Source of the DNA: an uncultured Flavobacteriales bacterium
GTDB lineage: Bacteria; Bacteroidota; Bacteroidia; Flavobacteriales; Crocinitomicaceae
Assembly (NCBI GenBank): GCA_946479125.1
Contig: CAMLET010000178.1
Location: forward strand, 1-6,801
Length of the DNA: 6,801 nt
Direction: 5' to 3'
Shown here: positions 1 to 5,147 of the stretch, piece after piece
How the letters are laid out: every line of letters begins with the position of its first letter
How positions within the stretch are numbered: position 1 is the stretch's first letter
The notes under the pieces: model-generated
Databases searched by the model: none
What the model saw: only the letters and a program-made list of their open reading frames with translations
What the model was told of the DNA's origin: nothing
Position numbers and translations under genes: made by a program

Positions 1-642
1 TAAAGCATATCCGCCATAATTCATCAGGCTATATAAAGCTGGAATTTCATTGGGTGACGCTCCCAGAAAAATCACTGGAAACTCCATCAACGTTCGGATT
101 TTTGGATTTTTAAAGTACTTTGCTACATACTTTCTGAAGTTCCTTAGCAAATTTAGATTCAAAGAGCTTTTGAGTACACGAACTGATACGAATTCGAACC
201 AGGAATGACACGGTTTATCTACAAAGTCGTTCATGCTAATATCATACTTTAGCTTAGCTGACTTCATGAATTTATCCAACTGCATACCTGAACCTGGTTC
301 TAGTTTTTCAAAGAGCAAACGCATTTCATCCATGCTTTCTGGGACCTGCACAGATTCTTCACCAAATACCATTTCAAATTGCGGATTCAAAGAAACCAAT
401 TGATAGAAATCAGAAGTTTTGCGCCCAAAATCCGCAAAAAAACGATCAATTACGTCGGGCATCCAATACCAGCTTGGTCCCATATCGAAGGTAAATCCAT
501 TTTCAGTTTTAAACTGTCGAGCCCTGCCACCTGGAATCGCATGTTTTTCATACACATGAACAATGTGTCCATCTTTAGCTGCGTAAGCCGCGGCCGACAT
601 TCCAGAAAACCCTGAACCAATAATTGCAATCCGCCTTCTCAT
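1..642 (-). CDS. crtI: Phytoene desaturase (CrtI family), N-terminal 214 residues, cut by window edge
   Basis: FAD-dependent amine-oxidase-fold enzyme expected to introduce double bonds into phytoene, giving lycopene in carotenoid synthesis; this family acts at the membrane. Seen: the first residues MRRRIAIIGSGFSG carry the Rossmann GxGxxG motif (G9, G11, G14), with E32 at the end of the second strand for FAD ribose binding, then PGGRARQF (37-44) and GPSWYWMPDV (55-64), both hallmarks of bacterial CrtI. Only 214 codons lie in the window; family members are near 490 residues, so the catalytic C-terminal half is off the left edge. The start is fixed by the ATGA overlap with the upstream MarR gene, which implies co-transcription and translational coupling. 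A related desaturase (CrtD/CrtN type) cannot be excluded without the rest, but the motif set fits Bacteroidota CrtI best. Confidence 0.93.
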   Translation of the reverse strand, partial: MRRRIAIIGSGFSGMSAAAYAAKDGHIVHVYEKHAIPGGRARQFKTENGFTFDMGPSWYWMPDVIDRFFADFGRKTSDFYQLVSLNPQFEMVFGEESVQVPESMDEMRLLFEKLEPGSGMQLDKFMKSAKLKYDISMNDFVDKPCHSWFEFVSVRVLKSSLNLNLLRNFRKYVAKYFKNPKIRTLMEFPVIFLGASPNEIPALYSLMNYGGYAL

Positions 643-1301
643 TGTAATAAGTGATTTTCATTAACAAACTGAAGTAATTCCCGATTCGATACTGGTGTTT
701 GAAAAACATTTTGATGAAACTGATCTAATCTTGTAAGCAATTCAAGCAGTTGAAATTTTTCATGAGCGTTTAAATCTCCGCAAACTATAGTTGTCGCTAC
801 TCTGATATTATCCATATGAGCCTCCAATTCTGCCAAACCAGATGGAGCAATGGTGATGATCTTACTTCGCTTATCTATATTTGAATCAGACTGCTCTACC
901 CATCCTCGTTTAATTAAACGATTAATGATTTGTACACCAACAGCTTTTTCCTGAATATTTTTTTTGATCAAATCCATTTTGGTTAACGAACCAAATGCCT
1001 TGAGTTGAATCAAATAGACAAATTCGTCTTGTGTTGAGAATTCAGAGTCATGAATGGCAGCTTTAGAATAACTCTTTGCATAACGATTTAAATGAACCAA
1101 TTTCGTTGAAATAGCACTTTCAGCAGATCTTCCGTTTGACTTTCCTTCCCAATCAAAATTCTCAAGAAACGCGGGCTTTTCAGAATATTTCGAAACAACC
1201 CATTTCTGAAATCCATCAAGATTATTCTCGAATTTAGTATTCCCAACCCGATTGAAATTCTCAAACAAATCAATAATATCTTTCAGCAAACTATAATTCA
1301 T
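639..1301 (-). CDS. MarR-family winged-helix transcriptional regulator
   Basis: A 220-residue DNA-binding regulator. The winged helix-turn-helix covers about residues 88-165: the helix LTKMDLIKKNIQEKAVGVQ leads into the recognition helix around IINRLIKRGWV, followed by a wing with the typical DKRSK turn (143-147) and a strand reading IITIAPSGLAEL. A long dimerisation helix follows (about 158-200). The protein is longer than the usual 140-160 residues because of an extra helical N-terminal part (1-85) without recognised domain and a short C-terminal tail. Its last codons overlap the crtI start as ATGA, so it heads a regulator-carotenoid operon. A 21-bp inverted repeat begins 5 bp upstream of its start codon, which suggests autoregulation. 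The ligand is unknown. No Shine-Dalgarno sequence precedes the ATG, as is common in this phylum. Confidence 0.88.
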   Translation of the reverse strand: MNYSLLKDIIDLFENFNRVGNTKFENNLDGFQKWVVSKYSEKPAFLENFDWEGKSNGRSAESAISTKLVHLNRYAKSYSKAAIHDSEFSTQDEFVYLIQLKAFGSLTKMDLIKKNIQEKAVGVQIINRLIKRGWVEQSDSNIDKRSKIITIAPSGLAELEAHMDNIRVATTIVCGDLNAHEKFQLLELLTRLDQFHQNVFQTPVSNRELLQFVNENHLLQ

Positions 1302-1306
1302 ATTGA

Positions 1307-1365
1307 ATATTTAGTTTATAAAAATACCATTTTTATATTAAATAGTATTTTTAAACACTAAATAT
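1307..1365. promoter_or_regulatory. 21-bp inverted repeat, candidate MarR operator
   Basis: Two 21-bp arms (1307-1327 and 1345-1365) are inverted copies agreeing at 19 of 21 positions. Each has the form ATATTTAGT, three or four variable bases, then AAAAATAC; the spacer is 17 bp. Overlapping the left arm is a second perfect dyad, ATAAAAAT-ACC-ATTTTTAT (1318-1336). Each arm has TATTT and AAATA half-sites, as expected for a MarR dimer, so two dimers could bind. The element lies between the MarR start (1301) and the divergent beta-lactamase start (1443), close enough to the former to block its transcription. That it is bound by this particular MarR protein is inference from position and symmetry. 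Confidence 0.6.
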
Positions 1366-1376
1366 CATCCAAAAAA

Positions 1377-1390
1377 GGATTTATAAATCC
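1377..1390. promoter_or_regulatory. Perfect 14-bp palindrome upstream of the beta-lactamase gene
   Basis: GGATTTATAAATCC is a perfect self-complementary 14-mer, 53 bp before the beta-lactamase start and 11 bp beyond the large MarR inverted repeat. It could be a second operator or part of the promoter region. No convincing promoter consensus was found between it and the gene, and chance palindromes are not rare in AT-rich spacers, so the call is tentative. Confidence 0.25.
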
Positions 1391-1442
1391 CAATACAAAA
1401 GGTACCTTCTTACGCAGAACATTATTTCTCTATTTTTATCTG

Positions 1443-2138
1443 ATGAAATGCTTTCTTTCTTTTGTGCTCTTTACTATTTCACCGTATGGATTTTCTCAAC
1501 TGGAATTCCAAAAATTGGCTGATAGTACTTACATGTATACAACCTACAATACGTACAAGGGAAACAAAATTTCTGCAAACGGTGTCATTCGTTTGACTAA
1601 AGCTGGAGCAATAATGATTGATTCTCCATGGGACACAACGCAATTTCAACCTTTACTCGATTCTATTAAAATGAAATGGAATCAAGATGTGGCTTTTGTC
1701 CTTGCTACTCATTGGCATGAAGACAGATCGGGTGGTTTAGAGTTTTATGCAAAACAAGGAATTGCTACCTACTCCACTCGCGCTACCAAGAATCTGTGTC
1801 GGGAAAACGGAAAACCTCAGGCACAAAATACATTTATTGGCGATACCACTTTTCACATTGGTGGCGTCACTTTTGAAACTTATTTTCCAGGTGCTGGCCA
1901 TACACCTGATAATATCATCGTTTATTTTCCTTCAGAGCGATTGATGGCTGGTGGTTGTTTTATAAAGTCGGTTGAAGCAACTGATCTTGGAAATTTGAGT
2001 GATGCCAATTTAGGAATGTGGCCAATTGCGGCGAAGAATTTGCGAAAGCACTATCGAAGGGTAAAGATTGTGGTTCCTGGTCATGATAAAGTTGATGGGA
2101 AGAAAGCTTTGAAGCATACGATAAAGTTACTACGGTGA
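1443..2138 (+). CDS. bla: Subclass B1 metallo-beta-lactamase, secreted
   Basis: Zinc hydrolase expected to open the beta-lactam ring of penicillins, cephalosporins and carbapenems in the periplasm. The 231-residue protein begins with a signal peptide (about 1-18, hydrophobic FLSFVLF, likely cut in GFS-QLE). Zinc ligands of subclass B1 are all visible: H90, H92 and D94 in THWHEDRSGG, H153 in GAGHTPDN, C172 in GGCFIKS, and H214 in VPGHD. The cysteine ligand separates B1 from B3 and from glyoxalase-like relatives. K175 and N184 (in LGNLSDA) match the B1 residues that hold the substrate carboxylate (Lys224, Asn233 in BBL numbering). The sequence is most like the chromosomal BlaB-type enzymes of Flavobacteriales, but I do not recognise a named allele. 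No Shine-Dalgarno is seen. It diverges from the MarR gene and may share its operator. No mobile-element features flank it. Confidence 0.9.
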   Translation: MKCFLSFVLFTISPYGFSQLEFQKLADSTYMYTTYNTYKGNKISANGVIRLTKAGAIMIDSPWDTTQFQPLLDSIKMKWNQDVAFVLATHWHEDRSGGLEFYAKQGIATYSTRATKNLCRENGKPQAQNTFIGDTTFHIGGVTFETYFPGAGHTPDNIIVYFPSERLMAGGCFIKSVEATDLGNLSDANLGMWPIAAKNLRKHYRRVKIVVPGHDKVDGKKALKHTIKLLR

Positions 2139-2194
2139 TTTCTTGGAATCTCAAAATCACATTTTAATTAAAATCCACTTTTCACAAAACCAAA

Positions 2195-2217
2195 AAATTA
2201 GTTCCATTCGCTAATTT
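2195..2217. terminator. Weak hairpin between convergent genes, possible terminator
   Basis: The 127-bp gap between the beta-lactamase and the HxlR gene holds a perfect 7-bp stem, AAATTAG (2195-2201) with CTAATTT (2211-2217), around a 9-base loop. Two other weak dyads sit beside it: ATTTTAATTAAAAT (2161-2174) and TTTTAG/CTAAAA (2240-2257). All are AT-only or nearly so and none carries a clean U-tract, so termination here is plausible from the convergent layout rather than from hairpin strength. Confidence 0.3.
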
Positions 2218-2265
2218 CAAACGATATTACTATATGGTGTTTTAGACAAGCCTAAAATTGGAATC

Positions 2266-2667
2266 CTATTTTTGAATCTCCCTAACTCTCATATCAACAG
2301 GCTCCAAATTCGTATTGAATAACCTATTTCTATGATGAATCCCCCACTTAGCAACTTCATTGATCAAATTCTCTAACGATTTTCCATGTTCAGTTAACTC
2401 ATACTCAACCGTAACCGGCTTGGTATCCTTAACGGTCCGTGTAATCAACTCATGAACTTCCAAGTCCTGCAGTTCTTTCGACAACATCTTAGCGGCAATT
2501 CCGTCAACGTCACGCAGTAGATCCATAAAACGCATCTTACCATTCATCATCATTGACCCTACAATTTGAATCTTCCATTTTCCGGATAAAAGCTCCATTG
2601 TATCCTTGATTGCCAGCAGTGTGACTTCACAACCACGAGGTTTTCTTATTGCTGATTTCTGTTCCAT
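2266..2667 (-). CDS. HxlR/DUF24-family transcriptional regulator with single sensing cysteine
   Basis: A 133-residue winged-helix regulator. The family signature is clear: C13 just before the first helix (RGCEVTLL), then the LLSGKWKIQIVGSMM segment (27-40), the helix-turn-helix RFMDLLRDVDGIAAKMLSKELQDLE (46-70), and the wing ending TVEYELTEHGKSL (86-98). C13 is the only cysteine in the protein and sits at the position that senses quinones, diamide or hypochlorite in DUF24 regulators such as YodB, HypR and QorR. The gene is divergent from a QorB-like quinone reductase, the same arrangement as ytfH-ytfG in E. coli and qorR-qor2 in Corynebacterium, so it most likely represses that gene until oxidised. 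A candidate -7 element sits only a few bases from the start codon. Confidence 0.92.
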   Translation of the reverse strand: MEQKSAIRKPRGCEVTLLAIKDTMELLSGKWKIQIVGSMMMNGKMRFMDLLRDVDGIAAKMLSKELQDLEVHELITRTVKDTKPVTVEYELTEHGKSLENLINEVAKWGIHHRNRLFNTNLEPVDMRVREIQK

Positions 2668-2672
2668 ATCAT

Positions 2673-2680
2673 CAAAATTA
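2673..2680 (-). promoter_or_regulatory. Candidate -7 element of the HxlR gene
   Basis: On the minus strand these bases read TAATTTTG, an exact match to the Bacteroidota -7 consensus TAnnTTTG. No convincing TTTG is found at the proper distance upstream. The element ends 5 bp before the start codon, so transcription from it would give an almost leaderless mRNA. Confidence 0.35.
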
Positions 2681-2708
2681 GTCTGAATTACCAGTAAACA
2701 CTAGTTAC

Positions 2709-2742
2709 TTTCCAAAAGGAAACTAATTTCCAAAAGGAAATT
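2709..2742. promoter_or_regulatory. Tandem palindromic operators TTTCCAAAAGGAAA (x2)
   Basis: Two identical 14-bp units (2709-2722 and 2727-2740) have TTTCC and GGAAA arms around AAAA. Their centres are 18 bp apart. The second unit extends to 9 bp on each side (AATTTCCAAAAGGAAATT, 2725-2742, counting two central bases per arm as spacer). They lie in the middle of the 144-bp divergent region between the HxlR regulator and the quinone reductase. Such paired dyads fit binding of two HxlR dimers on nearly one face of the helix. Binding by this HxlR protein is inferred, not shown. Confidence 0.65.
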
Positions 2743-2744
2743 CA

Positions 2745-2777
2745 TTACAAAAATAAACTACCTGGGTAATAATTTTG
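2745..2777 (+). promoter_or_regulatory. Candidate promoter of the quinone reductase gene
   Basis: TAATTTTG (2770-2777) matches the Bacteroidota -7 element TAnnTTTG exactly. About 20 bp upstream TTACA (2745-2749) is a poor stand-in for the -33 TTTG. Transcription would begin near 2782, leaving a leader of about 30 bases. The upstream edge touches the tandem operators, so a bound regulator would contact or shade polymerase here. Confidence 0.45.
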
Positions 2778-2811
2778 CTGAAACAAAAAAATAATTCTAA
2801 AACTTATAATT

Positions 2812-3678
2812 ATGATAGCAGTAACAGGAGCAACTGGACAATTGGGTTCACAAATAGTTGCGCATTTAGCAAAAAAGATCAATCCTTCAAATATCGTTGC
2901 GATTGTAAGAGATGAACAAAAAGCAAAAGAATTGAAAGCACTGGGAGTTCAAATTCGTGTTGCCGATTACCACAATACAGAAGCGTTGAAAAGTGCGTTG
3001 AATGGTATTTCAAAAGTGATGTTGGTTTCATCAAGTGATTTCAATGACCGACTACAGCAACACAAAAACGTGGTTGATGCTGCGAAAAGTGCAAATGTTT
3101 CAGACATCGTTTATACTGGAGTAAGCATGAATGATGTGGGAAATTCCGTTCTGAAAGATTTCATGACAGATCATTACCAAACCGACGAATACATCAAGAA
3201 TTCAGGAATCGATTATACGCTACTACAACACAATTTATATGCAGAAGTAGTTCCGATGTTTTTGGGAGAAAACATAGCAGAAACAGGAATTTTCTTCCCT
3301 GCTGGAGATGGTAAAATTCCATTTGCACTAAGAAGTGAAATGGCTGAAGCAGCGGCAAATGTGCTTAGTTCAGACGAACACAAAAACAAAACGTATAGAA
3401 TCAACTCCAATGAAAGTTACGATTTCAATACAGTGGCTAATGCAATTGGTGAAGCGACAGGAAAATCAGTTTCATACACAAATGCTGATCCTGTTCAGTT
3501 TGAAGGAATTCTAAAAGGAATGAATTTACCACAGGAAATCATAGGAATGACCATCGGATTTGCAACTGCAATGAAAAACGGTGATTTCGATTTTGTAAGT
3601 AACGATCTGGAAAACCTACTTGGAAGAAAACCAGCAGGAGCTCAGGAAGCAATGAAAGAACTGTTCGGAAAGAACTAA
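2812..3678 (+). CDS. qorB: NmrA-type NAD(P)H:quinone oxidoreductase (QOR2/QorB-like)
   Basis: A 288-residue atypical short-chain dehydrogenase of the NmrA/QOR2 group, expected to reduce quinones with NADPH in the cytoplasm. The N-terminus MIAVTGATGQLGSQIVAHL carries the GxxGxxG nucleotide loop (G6, G9, G12). R33 in AIVRDEQKA is placed to bind the NADPH phosphate. VSSSDFNDR (72-80), the YTLLQHNLY stretch (135-143) and PAGDGKIPFALRSEMAEAAA line up with E. coli QorB (YtfG), whose length, 286 residues, is almost the same. The classical YxxxK pair of short-chain dehydrogenases is absent, as in that group. Two palindromic operators and a candidate promoter lie upstream, with the HxlR regulator divergent. 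It is followed after 105 bp by a FrnE-like gene in the same direction. True substrate is not shown by sequence. Confidence 0.9.
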   Translation: MIAVTGATGQLGSQIVAHLAKKINPSNIVAIVRDEQKAKELKALGVQIRVADYHNTEALKSALNGISKVMLVSSSDFNDRLQQHKNVVDAAKSANVSDIVYTGVSMNDVGNSVLKDFMTDHYQTDEYIKNSGIDYTLLQHNLYAEVVPMFLGENIAETGIFFPAGDGKIPFALRSEMAEAAANVLSSDEHKNKTYRINSNESYDFNTVANAIGEATGKSVSYTNADPVQFEGILKGMNLPQEIIGMTIGFATAMKNGDFDFVSNDLENLLGRKPAGAQEAMKELFGKN

Positions 3679-3690
3679 CTTTGTAACGGA

Positions 3691-3764
3691 GATCAAAAGG
3701 TTCAAAAAAGTTCAAATTGTTTAAACGAATTGAACTTTTTGAGCTTTTTAAACATTTTAAACCT
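3691..3764. repeat. Dyad element with A/T-tracts phased at about 10 bp
   Basis: This spacer between the quinone reductase and the FrnE-like gene is built from short TTCAAAA/TTTAAA-like units. A perfect 11-bp inverted repeat, AAAAAGTTCAA (3705-3715) with TTGAACTTTTT (3730-3740), flanks the palindrome GTTTAAAC (3719-3726). The pattern continues outward: AGGTT at 3698 and AACCT ending at 3764 are also complementary. A- or T-tracts centre near 3695, 3706, 3715, 3724, 3738, 3747 and 3757, mostly 9-11 bp apart, the arrangement that bends DNA. As RNA the 11-bp stem followed by TTTTT could act as a terminator of the upstream gene. Either role, or both, is inference. Confidence 0.55.
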
Positions 3765-3783
3765 GAAAGGAATGGAAGCAAAA

Positions 3784-4494
3784 ATGAAAGTGGAAATTTG
3801 GAGCGATGTAATGTGTCCGTTCTGCTATATAGGAAAACGACATTTTGAGGAAGCTTTAGCAGGTTTCGAACATAAAAATCTTGTTGAAATTGAATGGAAA
3901 AGTTTCCTTCTTGATCCTGATATTCCAGAGAAAGTAGACGGTAAGAATGTCTACGAATACTTAGCTGAAAGAAAAGGAATGTCAGTTGAACAATCTAAAC
4001 AAATGCACGAGCGTGTAGTAGAGATGGCGAAGAATGCCGGATTAAACTACAATTTCGATATTGCGGTGGTTGCAAACGCATTCAAAGCACATCGCTTCAT
4101 TCAATTGGCTAAGTCGAAAGGATTAGGTGATGCAGCAGAAGAATTGTTGTTCAAAGCGTACTTCACAGAAGGTAAAAACATTGCCGATGTTGAAACTTTG
4201 ATTGAATTGGGAAAACAAATCGGTTTATCAGAAGAAGAAGTAAATGATTCTCAGTTGAATCAGGAGTTTCAGTTTCTAGTGAACAAGGATATTGAAGAAG
4301 CAAGAGCAATTGGAGTTAGTGGAGTTCCGTTCTTTGTGTTAGACAGAAAGTATGCTGTTTCCGGTGCACAACCTGCGGAATCGTTCACAGGAGCATTGAC
4401 CCAAGCTGTAAACGAGTGGAAACAAGCAAATCCAACAAAACTGAAGAATTTATCGGAAGGTGATAGTTGTGATATTGACGGAGATTGTAATTGA
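3784..4494 (+). CDS. FrnE-like DsbA-family thiol oxidoreductase
   Basis: A 236-residue thioredoxin-fold protein with an inserted helical domain, of the FrnE/2-hydroxychromene-2-carboxylate isomerase branch. There is no signal peptide, so it is cytoplasmic, unlike periplasmic DsbA. The active site is CPFC (C11-C14) in MKVEIWSDVMCPFCYIGKR; the cis-proline is P182 in GVSGVPFF; the helical insert spans about 60-165 and includes NAFKAHRF. A second cysteine pair, C229 and C235, closes the protein (CDIDGDC). I chose ATG 3784 because family members start MK(V/I)EIWSD at this point; in-frame ATGs at 3730 and 3772 would add 18 or 4 residues, and 3730 falls inside the upstream dyad element. Position behind the quinone reductase suggests a shared role in quinone or thiol stress, possibly in one operon. 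A polyketide-type isomerase role is unlikely here. Confidence 0.88.
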   Translation: MKVEIWSDVMCPFCYIGKRHFEEALAGFEHKNLVEIEWKSFLLDPDIPEKVDGKNVYEYLAERKGMSVEQSKQMHERVVEMAKNAGLNYNFDIAVVANAFKAHRFIQLAKSKGLGDAAEELLFKAYFTEGKNIADVETLIELGKQIGLSEEEVNDSQLNQEFQFLVNKDIEEARAIGVSGVPFFVLDRKYAVSGAQPAESFTGALTQAVNEWKQANPTKLKNLSEGDSCDIDGDCN

Positions 4495-4500
4495 AAACAC

Positions 4501-4528
4501 GTAGGGGCGAAACATCTTTCGCCCCTAC
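4501..4528. terminator. Perfect 12-bp GC-rich hairpin, bidirectional terminator or REP-like palindrome
   Basis: GTAGGGGCGAAA (4501-4512) pairs perfectly with TTTCGCCCCTAC (4517-4528) around a CATC loop. It sits 6 bp after the FrnE-like stop and 22 bp from the stop of the convergent sigma factor gene, the expected place for a shared terminator. On the minus strand it is followed by GTGTTTTC, a short T-tract; on the plus strand by ACTATTTTC, which is weaker. The GTAGGGGCGA...TCGCCCCTAC core resembles small palindromes that I recall as dispersed in many bacterial genomes, so it may be a repeat that doubles as a terminator. Confidence 0.75.
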
Positions 4529-4550
4529 ACTATTTTCAAGCAATATGATT

Positions 4551-5147
4551 TTAAATATCCGTAACCAAATTGTGTTTGTCGATCAATTTTCTCAAGTTGA
4601 TCAAAGCATAACGCATTCTACCCAAAGCCGTGTTTATGGATACCCCTTCCATATCTGCGATTTCTTTGAATGATAAGTCCTGAAAAATACGTTTCTCGAT
4701 AATATCTCTTTGAGATTCCGGTAAATGTTCAACCAAGCTCATCATCTGCGTTTCCAACTCCGTTTTTGTGATGCTTTGTTCAATATTTGCGTCTTCGATC
4801 TTCAAAATAGAGAAAATGTTGAATTCTTCTGACTTAGAGCTGCGCTCGTTAATCATACGAACTCTGCTTGTTCTTCTAAAATGATCGATTACCAGGTTAC
4901 CAGCAATTCGCAACGCCCAAGGCAAAAATTTACCTTCTTCGTTATAATTTCCTAGTTTCAGGGTTTGAATAATTTTCACGAAAGCTTCTTGAAAGATATC
5001 TTCAGCTAAATCGCGCTCGCGAATCTTATTATAGATTGTTCTGTATATTCTGTCTTTATGACGCAACAATAACACCTCAAAGGCATATTCATTTCCGTCT
5101 AAATAAAGTTGTACGAGTTGGTGATCGTCCAGATTTTTAATAGCCAT
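4551..5147 (-). CDS. ECF-type RNA polymerase sigma factor
   Basis: A 198-residue sigma-70 family protein with only regions 2 and 4. Region 2 (about 20-92) shows AEDIFQEAFVKII (48-60) for core binding and the -10 recognition stretch GKFLPWALRIAGNLVIDHFRR (72-92). Region 4 (about 135-187) shows LPESQRDIIEKRIFQDLSFKEIADMEGVSINTALGRMRYA, with the helix-turn-helix in LSFKEIADMEGVSINTALGRM. It resembles the short housekeeping-like ECF factors found widely in Bacteroidota rather than FecI or a chemosensory type. No anti-sigma gene is adjacent: the neighbours are a convergent FrnE-like gene and divergent uvrA, so control is probably not by a co-transcribed membrane partner. The predicted leader has a start-masking hairpin. 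The target genes are unknown. Confidence 0.93.
   Translation of the reverse strand: MAIKNLDDHQLVQLYLDGNEYAFEVLLLRHKDRIYRTIYNKIRERDLAEDIFQEAFVKIIQTLKLGNYNEEGKFLPWALRIAGNLVIDHFRRTSRVRMINERSSKSEEFNIFSILKIEDANIEQSITKTELETQMMSLVEHLPESQRDIIEKRIFQDLSFKEIADMEGVSINTALGRMRYALINLRKLIDKHNLVTDI

Noticed and set aside
379..615. Plus-strand open frame of 78 codons
   Set aside because: It lies antisense inside crtI, whose protein has clear family motifs; the frame gives no recognisable protein.
1088..1273. Minus-strand open frame of 61 codons inside the MarR gene
   Set aside because: Same strand, other frame of a gene with a clear winged helix; no own start signal or domain.
1391..1442. Promoter for the beta-lactamase gene
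   Set aside because: TACCTTCT (1403-1410) and TATTTCTC (1423-1430) only loosely resemble TAnnTTTG, and no TTTG lies at a proper distance.
1747..2160. Open frames on both strands within the beta-lactamase gene (1747-1944 plus, 1960-2160 minus)
   Set aside because: Shadows of a gene with complete zinc ligands; low-complexity hydrophobic translations with no motif.
2694..2699. -33 element GTTTAC for the HxlR gene
   Set aside because: Only 13 bp separate it from the -7 candidate, too short for the 19-bp spacing expected.
3213..3781. Minus-strand frames 3213-3410 and 3539-3781 opposite the quinone reductase
   Set aside because: Antisense shadows; the second runs into the A/T-tract element and has no domain.
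3730..3783. Longer N-terminus for the FrnE-like protein (start at 3730)
   Set aside because: The additional 18 residues are not found in the family, and the upstream ATG lies within the dyad element. ATG 3772 remains a minor alternative.
4491..4673. Plus-strand open frame of 60 codons after the FrnE-like gene
   Set aside because: It runs through the GC-rich hairpin and then antisense to the sigma factor C-terminus; no coding signal.
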